Assembly (NCBI RefSeq): GCF_000003605.2
Contig: NW_003108087.1
Coordinates: 151,193 to 172,307, forward strand
From: Saccoglossus kowalevskii
Taxonomy: Eukaryota; Hemichordata; Enteropneusta; Harrimaniidae
DNA: 21,115 bases
Reading direction: 5' to 3'
Position numbers and translations under genes: made by a program. The notes beneath the pieces were generated by a model. The model saw only the letters and a program-made list of their open reading frames with translations. It was not told the origin of the DNA and ran no database searches. Shown one piece after another: positions 1 through 9,174 of the stretch (positions are counted from its first letter, which is position 1; every line of letters begins with the position of its first letter).

Positions 1-474
1 TTTATGATACAAATCCCGGCAGTCTGATTGGTCGATACAAGCAGATTTAATTTTGACAACATAACTGGGTATAACAACGATGTTGGTGGTTTTATACAAT
101 AATTCTTGAATAATTACGCTAATTTCAAATGTCTACCAAACACTTGTGTGATATATGATACATGAATACAAATTCTCCCAACATCAACTTTTCTACACAG
201 AAATGAGTTTCAACCACAATGTCTGGTGGCGATTTTTAACAGATTGTGAAATGGTCACGGTTTGAATTGACTTCAAAATGAGTAACCAATACTTCACCCA
301 AACCATAAATTTAATGTTTTAATCGCTGCAATAGGGCAAACTAGATACAATAAAAAAATTCATGATATTTTAAATTCGCGCTCAAAAATTACGATCTTTG
401 TGTTAATTTCTATCCCTTCGAAGCTGAGAAATAGATACATGGGATAATCAAGATATCAAATTTGTGTTCTTACA
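1..474. other. AT-rich non-coding stretch, nothing specific seen
   Basis: I see no open frame of note, no repeat array and no recognisable RNA gene here. Short A and T runs and ordinary AT-rich sequence dominate. It leads directly into the hairpin that begins at 475. Confidence 0.6.
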
Positions 475-570
475 ATATCAGATTTATTAAACTAGCGTTA
501 GTAGTAATTTTCATTTGTTCCTAACCGAATACCCAGAACAATTACTACACTCGTTCAATAAATCTGATAT
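475..570. repeat. 96-nt imperfect inverted repeat (long hairpin)
   Basis: The left arm at 475-488 is a perfect reverse complement of 557-570 (14 bp, ATATCAGATTTATT). Pairing then resumes after mismatches and a bulge, at 490-492 with 553-555, 494-495 with 550-551, and 501-509 with 540-548. That gives about 28 base pairs around a loop of about 30 nt (510-539). Size and shape could fit a pre-miRNA-like precursor or a decayed fold-back element. There is no evidence of transcription, and the bulge of about 5 nt on the left arm is unfavourable for a miRNA. The inverted repeat itself is certain; its function is unknown. Confidence 0.6.
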
Positions 571-1452
571 CATAGGGTCACTCACGGGATACCCACTATC
601 TCTTTTGTGCGACTGTGCATCGAATTATTTTATGCAGAACTAACCAATTCAGAATACGAACACAGAGATGAATAAAATACCACCACAATAAGAATATTTA
701 ATATTGTATTGTCTCTGTCATGGATGTTTAACAGATTATTTAAGAATGAATTACAACAATTACCGTCCAATATGTGATTATACTGCAATTTGTGACGATA
801 ATTGCTTCTATCACTACGATGAGTATTATGTTATTAAAATAAATTACAATATCCCTATACTTCATATTTTTAATGATGCGGTCTTGAAAATTGCTCGCTG
901 TCGCTAGCCCGCTCCAGCGATCCAGTGGTGAATGTAGGGCCCTTCCATAAACTCGACACTAAAACTACAATAAACTAATAATAAATTAATACACGAATAA
1001 ATTAAATAGATGCAGCAAATTTAACACATATCTGTAGGCACAACTTATTAAACATAAATTTGGTTCTGCCGATACTTAAGAAATACATCTGATTAATACA
1101 CCATATGATTAACCTAGTTCTACTGCGTTAGTGAGAAATTAAAAATATATATTATTTTTCCGAATTATTCATTGTAATCGTGGCTAGTCTCCCCCAGAAG
1201 AAACAAAATAGCAACTTATTGCCATGTGAAAGGTATTTTACATGTTTGATGCGTTTGATTATTTTCGTCATCGTATGCCAGGGTATATGATACTCCGTGA
1301 AGTTGGTTAAAATTTTAGATGTTTTTCAGGTTTCCTTTCTTTTTAGTTTTGAATCTCATGTAAAGTTCCAGACTTGATTTGTTCACCTTTTTTCCTTCCA
1401 CGCTAATTCGAAATGTCGTTCACATTTTTATAGTTTTTGTATATGTATAATC
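571..1452. other. AT-rich non-coding stretch
   Basis: No convincing gene. The 204-nt open frame at 704-907 opens with a TTG codon, has AT-driven composition (Y, N, I rich) and no splice or promoter support, so I do not call it. A 9-bp stem with a GGTA loop (1223-1231 with 1236-1244, one G-T pair) is the only structure noted. Confidence 0.5.
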
Positions 1453-1482
1453 ATAGACCCTCTAAACTTTTAGAGGGTCTAT
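1453..1482. repeat. Perfect 14-bp inverted repeat with 2-nt centre
   Basis: ATAGACCCTCTAAA at 1453-1466 is followed by CT and then its exact reverse complement at 1469-1482. The arms would extrude a cruciform or fold as a very stable RNA hairpin. Head-to-head terminal repeats of a DNA transposon, or a solo fold-back remnant, are possible. I found no second copy of the arm in the window, so mobility is unproven. Confidence 0.75.
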
Positions 1483-1588
1483 AGTATAATGGGATCAGTA
1501 ATTGCAATGCCATACCTTGTACTGGCGCCCTCAACGATATACTTCGAACAACAGTGAAAATATTCAATAGTCCCAGGCTTGCAATGAT

Positions 1589-1613
1589 TTTCGATGATTG
1601 ATAATCATCGGAA
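1589..1613. repeat. 11-bp hairpin with 3-nt loop
   Basis: CGATGATT at 1592-1599 and AATCATCG at 1603-1610 are perfect complements around GAT. The stem extends by one T-G and two T-A pairs to 1589-1613. It lies about 110 nt downstream of the 1453-1482 palindrome. An outer 7-bp inverted repeat (GTACTGG near 1519, CCAGTAC near 1614) brackets part of the interval. Function is unknown. Confidence 0.55.
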
Positions 1614-1889
1614 CCAGTACTTGCACACCTACGCCACTCACCAGCTTGTTTTTGTTTACACATCGCCTATGTTGTCATAAAAATAGTTGTTATTTTTAAT
1701 TGGTTGTTTTTAATTACAAAAACATTGTTAGGGCGATGGGTTTGCTGTTCGCATCGATCTGACGTGCGGTTCCATTAACACTGGGAGCCTTAACACCCGC
1801 AGAAGTGCGTGTGATGTAATTGTTCCTACGTCTCATGTATTCATTATCAGTACACATTTGATAGAGCCCTCTAGCGAGAAACACTTTCG

Positions 1890-1897
1890 TGACGTCA
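1890..1897. promoter_or_regulatory. Consensus CRE palindrome TGACGTCA
   Basis: This is a perfect 8-bp match to the CREB/ATF binding palindrome. A palindromic E-box, ATCACGTGAT, follows at 1931-1940. Single short motifs occur by chance in 21 kb, so binding is only a possibility. No nearby gene start was identified. Confidence 0.25.
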
Positions 1898-2064
1898 AAA
1901 TAACGTAGTTGGGTAGAACCGTCGTTGTTTATCACGTGATGTTGCATTATTTACATTATTTGTAATCCACGTCGGCGGTGCACATCGCTTGAACCTACCT
2001 CTGACCAACTGTGCAGACCTCGTTCAGATATCCCACATATTCAGCAATCAATCAGACAACATTG

Positions 2065-2078
2065 TCGCCAGAGGGCGC
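2065..2078 (+). promoter_or_regulatory. CTCF-like core motif
   Basis: TCGCCAGAGGGCGC matches the animal CTCF core (CCRSYAGRKGGCGC type) at all but about one position. It is a GC-rich island in an AT-rich setting, which makes a chance match less likely than for short AT motifs. CTCF acts as an insulator and loop-anchor protein in vertebrates and is present in many bilaterians; whether this organism uses it is not known. A partly related sequence with GGCGCCCTC lies on the opposite strand near 1525. Confidence 0.3.
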
Positions 2079-3587
2079 GATTTATGGAAAAGGTCACGGC
2101 GTAGTAGTTTATGACTTTTTTCCTGGGTCATGCAGTCGAGGAAAACAAAACTAATATTGAATTTAATCCGAATTCATATCATGTTTTGTTTTTTTCAAAT
2201 AAATCATATGTCTTTTGCGTCGAACAAGAGCTACTGCATAACATGCCCCGTAGCGATTTGGTGAAACACCTCACGGTACACAGAGATGTTGCCTTTGTTC
2301 AAAACGGTTGGTATATTTAATTACCTTTATGTATACCATATGTATATAAAAATACTATATCTTTATTCCAATATTGTAAGTTTTATACACCGGCCAAGTG
2401 ATTGACGGCGCGAGTAGCCATTCAGCGACCGCGTTTCAGCTGGTAATTTCTTGCATTTCTTGCAGTAATGAGGAACAAAACATGGTGTTTATTTACTTTT
2501 GACCGTCACAAGTCGCAAATCTGCTGTGTACTGGTTTCTGATTGGCCAGTTTCAACAGATGATGGGTGAAAATTAGAGAAGGATTCAAGTTTGCTAATGG
2601 GGAAATTATGTTGATTTTGCTTCCATGAAGCTAAAACAAAATCTGTTTTATTAGCTTCTGAATCATGTACTTCAGCCAGTGCATGAGTAGCTAACACCAT
2701 GGAACATTGGGAAATTGTTTCTGACTACGCCCTCACAACACCTTTCTGTCGCGTGGTGTTTTCTACTTGTACCACTCTTGGTTACGTTACCCATGAAGAT
2801 CATTGTAGACCGTCACGGTTATATTCATATTGACATTGTAAATCTCACATACCGTAGATTGTAAAATATCCGCCACACTTGATAGTTCTTACACAGTTCA
2901 CAACAAGGTGGAAAGACTGGAGTTGAAGACAAGTCAGAGTCCAAATATAAAGGGTAGTGGCACAGAGTGAATTTCAACACACCGTGACAACATCGGAGTT
3001 CAACAGATGTAATCGGTATACTTTCTCATATCCGTCGGTAACTCATCCCAAAGCGTACATTAGAACACTATTCATTCGGGCTGGTGTTATTGCAAACGAC
3101 ACCATGAAATGGTTTGAAATCAGCATCATAAAATACACACGATTGTGTTTCATTATTCCATTGCATTTAGTTTGAATTCAACATAAACTACGGCATATAC
3201 ATTCTGCAGTTCAATAAACCTATGGCAAGTTGTTTAAAAAACAACAAGTTTTGAATAAGAAAAACATATGCCACCATCACTGACTCACCAGTCGCTTCGT
3301 TCTGTATGAGTTGTAAAATTGTTACTATAAAAACCACATTCGTAAAAAAGGATAAGATCAATACAGTTTTATGATAAAAACTGTGCACTGACGGACGTTT
3401 TCCCTCATTTACGATCGTACCCGAACCTGCTCGAACAGAAACAGCAAGCTGGCTGCATCGTCACAAAACCGCGACCCTTGTGGCAAGGAGAGCCCCTTCC
3501 TTTATTTGTTTGGTCGAGGAAAACAAATCCGGGCGGAAACTTAATTCACGCCATTTTTTCCCTTGAATATTCTTTCCTGTGCTGGGA
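2079..3587. other. Non-coding stretch with short unrecognised ORFs
   Basis: Two ATG-initiated short frames occur: 69 codons at 2111-2320 on the plus strand, and 64 codons at 2506-2700 on the minus strand. The latter has AATAAA 13 nt past its stop (minus strand, 2488-2493). Neither resembles a known family and both are within chance length. A bulged 12-bp stem lies at 2627-2658. Otherwise the sequence is plain. Confidence 0.4.
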
Positions 3588-3595
3588 TATATAAA
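3588..3595 (+). promoter_or_regulatory. TATA-box-like element TATATAAA
   Basis: TATATAAA sits between G-rich flanks (GGGA before, CAGTCG after), which is the usual context of a genuine TATA box. No reading frame begins at a suitable distance downstream: the first ATG after 3800 is followed at once by a stop. It could drive a non-coding transcript or a 5' non-coding exon, or be chance in AT-rich DNA. Confidence 0.15.
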
Positions 3596-4433
3596 CAGTC
3601 GTCAAACAGAAATTTGGTTTTATTGAATATTCATATAGAAATTACCATACCGTTCGTTTGTTTGTTTCCTCGTTTTGTTCTTATCACTACTACTTGAAAT
3701 TATTATTTAAATTCGCAACGTCACAGTTTATACTGGAACCGAGATTGTTCTGCATTATTACGGCGTGCACTTGGAACGGAAATATTTTGTTTTTGTTTAG
3801 AACAATAACAACTGAAAACAAGTGATTAATAAGAAGATGTAGACAAACAACACACCGCCCTCACAGTTACCTAATTATACTATACAGGGAACATACAAAT
3901 TATGGCCGATCATTCTTAGTGAATGGAACACGTCTACTACCGTCACGTTAACGGTGATGAAACTAGTAAGAAATTATCATGATAGATTATCATGTGACGT
4001 GCGCATGTACGTAGTAAGATAGACTTGTATATTGTCTCTTGTTTATTTTGTTGATGTTTTTAAATTAAGAAAATAATATATCAATAAAATAAAATAGTAT
4101 GCGAATGTTTAAAAGGCGAAAGCCGGGATACTGCACAACAAAATCTCTTACTAGAGCCCTTGGAGAAGAAATAATAATAATAAACTGTCCATGATTATTA
4201 TTTACTTTTCTCTATTTTGTAGCTAGATTTCAAGTTGTTTTGGTTGATCGTTTGCTGTCTAATGTGTATTTTTTTTAAATAATTTTTTTTCTGTTACTTT
4301 CCTTATTGTTTTTATTATAATATTTATTACATATCCTCGCACTTCGTTCAAGAACGTAGGCACTTTGTTTAGTTGGTTATAGAGCCGTTTGTTAACGCTC
4401 ATTACCTCGAGTCCTTGTGGGTTTCATTCAGTC
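3596..4433. other. AT-rich non-coding stretch
   Basis: No gene was seen. It contains an (AAT) run near 4169-4183, A/T tracts around 4260-4330 and a duplicated ATTATCATG near 3976-3998. Nothing else stands out. Confidence 0.55.
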
Positions 4434-4533
4434 CTCGGCTTATTTCAAATATCATTATCACTCGGCTTATTTTCAAATATGAGTGAATACGTACAAATAT
4501 GAGTAAATACGTTCAAATATGAGTAAATGCATA
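4434..4533. repeat. Short compound tandem repeat: 27-bp duplication, then 3 x 20-bp units
   Basis: CTCGGCTTATTTCAAATAT at 4434-4452 recurs at 4461-4480 with one extra T. From 4474 a 20-bp unit beginning CAAATATGAGT repeats three times (4474-4493, 4494-4513, 4514-4533). The second copy differs from the first at two positions, and the third diverges near its end. Each unit carries TGAGTRA (AP-1-like), and the second also has GTAAATA (forkhead-like). It may be a minimal minisatellite or a duplicated binding-site cluster. Confidence 0.7.
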
Positions 4534-4790
4534 CGTCAAGCCAAAATGCAAACAAAATAAAGTTAAAACTGTTTTTCTCATCTTCATAGATTATCATACA
4601 TTCAGTTAATATGAATTTAATTGTACGTGGAAATATAATATAGAATGTAAGTTTTGAACTCCAGCCAATCATTATTCGTTCAGTTATACTTTTTCTAGTA
4701 TTATGTTCTTTGCTTCCGGCAAAGTCTTGTTAATGTGTGCAACATCTGTCTATAGCCTCTCTAGAGAGACTGCCAGTCTGTCCACCGAAA

Positions 4791-4962
4791 ATGAAGCGTA
4801 CTGCTTTTGAATGTATTTTCGTCAGAGAGGAAAATTTTAGTACATTCGCGCCATATCCTAGTCAATACGTGTTTCGTGTAATGTATACAACGCGTGGTAA
4901 ATACATTTACGCGAGATTTGACAACGAGCTCCGCTGCAACTACGGTTCTTTCAAGTCAATAA
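4791..4962 (+). CDS. Candidate first coding exon, unrecognised product (weak)
   Basis: An ATG at 4791 opens 57 codons and then meets a donor-like GTAAGA at 4963 (AATAA before GTAAGA), which would leave a phase-1 junction. The frame continues unspliced only to about 4985. The peptide begins MKRTAFECIFVREENF and is basic and aromatic-rich, with no signal peptide and no family I recognise. A 12-bp palindrome, CTCTCTAGAGAG (4757-4768), lies just upstream. The opposite strand is also open here, so strand choice is not secure. Chance is a fully adequate explanation. Confidence 0.15.
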
Positions 4963-6974
4963 GTAAGATAGCTGGGTTTGGTTGATGTGAAATGAAACTC
5001 GTTCTAATAACATAGTGAATTATTTAAAAACCACACATCGAAGACGTTCAAACGCGGTCCAGACAGGAAAAGCATGAAAGGAAATCTGAAATCTACAATT
5101 TTGAGATCGTGTGTACATTACATTGTGACGTCACACGCGGGATTGTTGTCACTGATGCGCCATATTATCTACGGGATGTCTTTGTTGTAAATCCCATCAT
5201 AATCATCTAAATCTCTTATATATCTTGTATAATGGGGGACATTTACCGTAACAGGACGCAAAATAAAAGGAGTCAGTCTCGTGACGACATTAATACCAGT
5301 TTCGTCGTGAATGGGGCGGATTTAACCATTACCTCAATGCTGCACTTTCAACACCTTTCAAATCGAGTGGCTTGTGTGGGTCAGAGGTCAGTCTAACTTC
5401 TTCACACTGTGGAGGCTGAGCTCCCTCGTGAGGATGGGTAAAAAGCGAATGAAACGATTCTGGAGTGGCCCACTTGTAGAGAAAGAGAGCTACGTTTCTG
5501 ACTACAATTACGCGCCAACGTTACGTGCATTGGACCGCCCAGTCGCATTTAGGATGCTGTCACATTGAACGCTTTTCAAGGCACCTCACGACGATCTCGG
5601 TAATCACATTGCATTTAATTGCTGGAGCGACTCCAACTACTTTTAGCTTTTTCCCTCTTCTGCCGTCTATCACGGCGTATCTACGAGGGTCCTTCAATTC
5701 CATTAAGAAAAGTCCAAATTGCTGTTATGATTTTGGATTTTCCCTAATGGCTTTCAATTCGCCTAATTCAACGGTGTATTTGGACACCTTGTTGACGCGC
5801 CAATTGCGTGTGCGATGCTAGAACGAGTGTGTAAGGCTTTTGTTAAAGAGTGTTTCTAACCTTGCCAGACCCCATGACGAGATATTTCTAGTTTTGAAAC
5901 TCTCCACTTTTTGAGACCACTTTAAGATTCAATCCACTAAACGGCTGGCTAATATTCGCACTCCAAATTCAATGGCTGAAATTAAAACCGGACAACTTCA
6001 GTTCTCAGCCTGTTCAAAAACAATAACACCGAAATTGATTGAATTTTGCGATACATGTTGGTGAATTGGGAAATGCTACTTAGATGTTCAGTCCTTGTGA
6101 TAGCGAATGTAACGTCATACTGGTATCACAGCGATTGCGACGTCTGAGTGGAAAAGACTTTTAAATAACAAAACGCGTTTAAGATTTGACTTCGTGTCAC
6201 CTTCTTAACGGTGGACGTTCCAAAGTCTTTAGAATGGCATCTTTCAATTACCATGCGGAGATGTGTGAGCATTATTGTATCAGAAAAGTCAAGAAACCAC
6301 TAACTACCATATTGTTTATTTGTTATCTAAGAGTGATATCGCCGTAAAAACCATGTAATATCACTTCCAAAACTTTGACAAGAACGCCGCCTTGAGACAA
6401 ATCTCATAACTCGGGCGGATAATGCACATTCAAGTTGTAGCCGTGACTGAATAAGAAGGTTTGACCAAGAGTGACTGTGGTTTGACCATTTGAAATCATG
6501 GCGGGTGACTGGAAGATTTTTTGAAAAAAAAAACGCAAGCTAGACACCGTGAAAAAATACATGCAATGTGTAACAGAAACAAAATGTTGGCAAAATTGAA
6601 GAACAATTAGAATTTACAGACAAGTCAAAATTGCACTGGTCACACACTTCCAGCCACCCCTACGAATTCAAATGGTTCCCTCTTATACCATAAAATGATG
6701 TTACCACGTGACATGCGTAAATTGCGTTCCCTGTTTTAAATAATTATCTTTTGATAACTTTTGAAACTTGTAAGATGTACATTTCAAACCCATGTTTATA
6801 TGTGTAAGAGACCATGCAATTCATTCATTTGTTTATGGCGTGGGATCAGATACATGACTCGTAAACTAGCCGTGGATTAAATAAATAAAATAAAAAAGTT
6901 GACGAAGATGCCCTAATACCCGCCCTAATCGGGTTCGAGTACTGTCGTTTTAGTTATGTGATCGTGTCGCATAC
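4963..6974. other. Non-coding stretch with one CRE and scattered short inverted repeats
   Basis: 5124-5135 is a 12-bp palindrome containing TGACGTCA. At 6458-6467 and 6479-6488 the decamer GGTTTGACCA is duplicated 21 bp apart; it contains nuclear-receptor-like TGACC half-sites. The open frames at 5374-5568 and 5525-5821 were not recognised, and the second starts with GTG. No gene is called. Confidence 0.45.
5124..5135. promoter_or_regulatory. CRE palindrome TGTGACGTCACA
   Basis: This is a perfect 12-bp palindrome around the CREB/ATF core TGACGTCA, the second perfect CRE in the window. Extension beyond the 8-bp core on both sides makes it a somewhat better candidate than the one at 1890. No associated transcription start was found. 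Confidence 0.3.
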
Positions 6975-7171
6975 CTCTGGTTCGCTAACTTGAACAAGTC
7001 GACGGAATGCCTGTCACGGCTATGCTCTATGTAATTCAACGCAGTGTTTCCCCTTCGATTTTTCGGTATTTTAGTTTTAACGTGTTTGTTTTTTTCATCA
7101 TCTATAGGCACTAAAGTGTACCGTTTGTGTTCCACACTAGTTGCGAGGGTTTCTTCAATGGCGAACCCTTT
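6975..7171 (-). CDS. Candidate internal exon, unrecognised product (weak)
   Basis: Read on the minus strand, a pyrimidine-rich acceptor (TTCCCAG ending at 7172) is followed by 197 nt with one open frame. It ends at a good donor, CAGAG then GTATGC (6969-6974), giving phase 0 at entry and phase 2 at exit. The peptide is hydrophilic and charged, with segments such as KGFAIEETLATSVEHKRYT and RRGNTALNYIEH; the latter only loosely recalls an ankyrin-like NTALHYA motif. No family can be assigned. The plus strand over the same bases is also open (7108-7358) behind a good acceptor, TTTTTTTCATCATCTATAG, so at most one of the two is likely to be real. Confidence 0.2.
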
Positions 7172-7390
7172 CTGGGAACGCGGGGAATTTGTTGAGAATG
7201 TTACGGTTCAATCCGAACGGTACAAATTATTCTACCCTTTCCATGATCTGCCACAGGAAAGAATCGCGCATGGTTCCCTCCTAACAACGTTAGCTTACTG
7301 TCAATCATGTGCCATTACGTTGGATAATTGGCTGATTAGCCGTTTGTTAACAAGATAGGCAGTCCCTTGCAGTATGAACCGGGGATAACA

Positions 7391-7515
7391 CAAATCAGCG
7401 GAGTAAACAACACAACAAACTCTTCATCGGACCCGGATGATGGACACTTTGTTTGTTTGTATACGCCTTCCTCCAACTGAGCCCAGTTAAGCAAATCAGG
7501 CTAAGTAAACAACAC
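7391..7515. repeat. Direct repeat of a Fox-site segment (2 copies, 101 bp apart)
   Basis: CAAATCAG...AGTAAACAACAC occurs at 7391-7413 and again at 7492-7515, differing only in 3-4 central bases. Both copies keep GTAAACAA (7403-7410 and 7505-7512), which is the FoxO/FoxA-type forkhead consensus. This may be a local duplication, or a pair of functional forkhead sites on a similar helical face. Confidence 0.55.
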
Positions 7516-8158
7516 TTCAATTCAATTACAAAGAAGTCTGAACCAACAAATTGCCTCAAGTGTGCTTGACCATTCGCCTTAAAAATAACAAGTTCAAATA
7601 GAATATGTTATTTTTTCAAATCATTGTCTCTAAATGTAATTTATTCCCGGAAATTAAATTGCGGTGACTGTCGCCATTCTGTGATTCACATATTAATAAT
7701 ACAAACGTGAGAAAAAGACAACTTTTTGAACGTCTTGGCGTTGCTTTCAATAATTAAGTCAAGAATGTCTTAACGCAAACGGAAGATTTCCGCTCTCAAG
7801 TATGGATTGAGTTTCAATATTTTAAGTGAGTTGAGGGTGACCCTAGAAGAGTTGTTAGATTACCGTTCGTATCTAGCGATGTGTTAGATTAAAATATCGT
7901 GTATTTTACTTGTGTCATTTGAAAAATCGCTTCCCAGCACCTGTATTTGTATGTATTCGTTGGAATACTGGTACACGGTAATTCAGCCATTTTTGAATGT
8001 TAGAATTTCAATTTCAAGTTGCTGGATCGCTAGTCCAACCATTTCCTCAATTCTCGATATAGCATACCAACTGTTTTTTTCTCATTTAAATAAATATGTG
8101 TGTATGTCTCAGGCAATTTATGTGTGGTCTTCACTACGAATCGAGACGTCATTCAAAG
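7516..8158. other. AT-rich non-coding stretch
   Basis: It contains a perfect 10-bp inverted repeat, AAAAATAACA (7581-7590) with 7606-7615, around a 15-nt loop. The frame at 7912-8253 (113 codons) is not recognised, runs through the 8159-8187 hairpin and starts with a non-ATG codon. No gene is called. Confidence 0.5.
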
Positions 8159-8187
8159 TCCCGGGCGGTGGTCAACGCCGTCCGGGA
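8159..8187. repeat. GC-rich 12-bp hairpin with GTCAA loop
   Basis: TCCCGGGCGGTG (8159-8170) pairs along its whole length with CGCCGTCCGGGA (8176-8187) using two G-T pairs, around a 5-nt loop. The arms are about 80% G+C in AT-rich surroundings. The wobble pairs conserve RNA pairing better than DNA symmetry, which hints at an RNA structure. Alternatives are a decayed DNA palindrome or chance. It is flanked by AT-rich sequence with no detectable gene. Confidence 0.55.
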
Positions 8188-8937
8188 ACATATCCACCCA
8201 TACACTTTTTCCATGTCAATCAAATTATGTCAGGAGGCTGTGACATTAATTAATTCTGTAAGTGGTTAGTTCTCGACTATTTCCCAGGGAGAATCGATCA
8301 CAATACGTATATACATATATAATTTTATGACGAAAACGGCGATATGCGATCATGGCCACTGCCTAGACAACTCTTCAGAATAATATAGATTAGAATTTAG
8401 CAGAATCTCTCTCGAATGCAATACGCTGTTCAGTTTCTTGTTTCCTTTCGTGGCCGGGGGAAACCTGTTGCCAGAGAAGCGACTGATAATATCATATTGC
8501 ATACGCTGAAAGGCCGCCTTCAAAGTAATCCATATAAGTTACGATTGTCTGGTGTTGCGTACTTCATATCGAATATCTTGTTGGAGACAAGGACGTCATT
8601 CTAGTTATATTAATAACATAAATACAGTATTACTTATAACTTGAAACACGGGTGTCACTTCCGGGCGCCGCCGTACAGTCAGAGAGAAGCCTAGGAGGCG
8701 TTTGAAATGTACACGCCTTTGGCGTTAAGGCGCTTTGGCAGCTCAGTAAGATTTCGTTATGGTTGTATGTTCATAACTCAGTAATCCGTCCTGTGTACAT
8801 TTCTTTTTGTAAAGATTTGAAACCCATTGATAGACTTTATGTCAAGTTTCGTAAACTTAAAACCTCTCAACCATTTTGGGCGAGCCGGAAACTCAAATGC
8901 CAGCGAGGCACTTTTCAAATGGAGATTACTAGTATAT
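8188..8937. other. Non-coding stretch, mildly GC-rich around 8640-8760
   Basis: An ATG-initiated 62-codon frame at 8416-8604 is not recognised and has no nearby AATAAA. Around 8690-8740 several GGCG and CGCC words produce overlapping short stems, for example ACGCC-TTT-GGCGT at 8713-8725. No gene or RNA family could be identified. Confidence 0.45.
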
Positions 8938-8966
8938 CCAAATAAGGCGATATTTTCCTTATTTGT
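8938..8966. promoter_or_regulatory. Paired CArG (SRF) sites in inverted arrangement
   Basis: CCAAATAAGG at 8938-8947 fits the SRF consensus CC(A/T)6GG exactly. CCTTATTTGT at 8957-8966 is its mirror with one mismatch. Together they form a perfect 9-bp inverted repeat (8939-8947 with 8957-8965) around a 9-nt loop. Paired CArG boxes are typical of SRF-controlled muscle and cytoskeletal genes in animals; that function here is inference. No adjacent gene start is visible. Confidence 0.3.
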
Positions 8967-9004
8967 ATCAAGTACAGTGCTTTATATTTGGCAAACTTCC
9001 CAAT

Positions 9005-9146
9005 GATATAGGTGTGAGCAAATTAGGTTAAACTATTGAATATCCCTCAAATCAGGAGACATTCACTCCTATATCCTAGATTTTTGTTCCGAACATTAAT
9101 AACTTCATAAATTTCACATCCCCGTAATAACAAGTCGTCTCCTGAT
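9005..9146. repeat. Two interlocking inverted repeats
   Basis: Repeat A is GATATAGG-T-GTGA (9005-9017) against 9063-9075, 12 of 13 paired. Repeat B is ATCAGGAGAC (9051-9060) against GTCTCCTGAT (9137-9146), perfect over 10 bp. The left arm of B lies inside the loop of A and its right arm lies outside, so the two pairings cross. Either could be chance; the crossing arrangement within 142 nt is the reason for listing them. Confidence 0.45.
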
Positions 9147-9161
9147 CGAAACCCGCTTTTG

Positions 9162-9174
9162 CCCCCCCCCCCCC
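9162..9174. repeat. C13 homopolymer
   Basis: Thirteen consecutive C residues (G13 on the minus strand), unusual in AT-rich DNA. The run is slightly short for four separate G3 tracts with loops. Its length should be treated as uncertain because homopolymers are prone to sequencing error. A shorter C8 run lies at 20758-20765. Confidence 0.85.

Noticed and set aside
704-907. 67-codon plus-strand frame rich in Y, N and C
   Set aside because: It starts with TTG; composition follows AT content and nothing supports expression.
2506-2700. 64-codon minus-strand ATG frame followed by AATAAA
   Set aside because: AATAAA is common at this A+T content and the peptide is unrecognised. Left as a chance ORF, though worth including in any transcript check.
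4757-4768. CTCTCTAGAGAG palindrome and GAGAGACTGCCA shared with the region near 17450
   Set aside because: A single 12-bp match between distant sites with no extended similarity is within chance for a window of this size.
5525-5821. 98-codon plus-strand frame, and a lysine/arginine-rich minus-strand frame over 5570-5720
   Set aside because: The plus frame starts with GTG. Both peptides look superficially protein-like, but neither has splice sites or a recognisable motif.
6928-6945. GGGTTCGAGTAC, resembling a tRNA B box
   Set aside because: The last positions do not fit, and no A box or cloverleaf-forming sequence lies upstream at the right distance.
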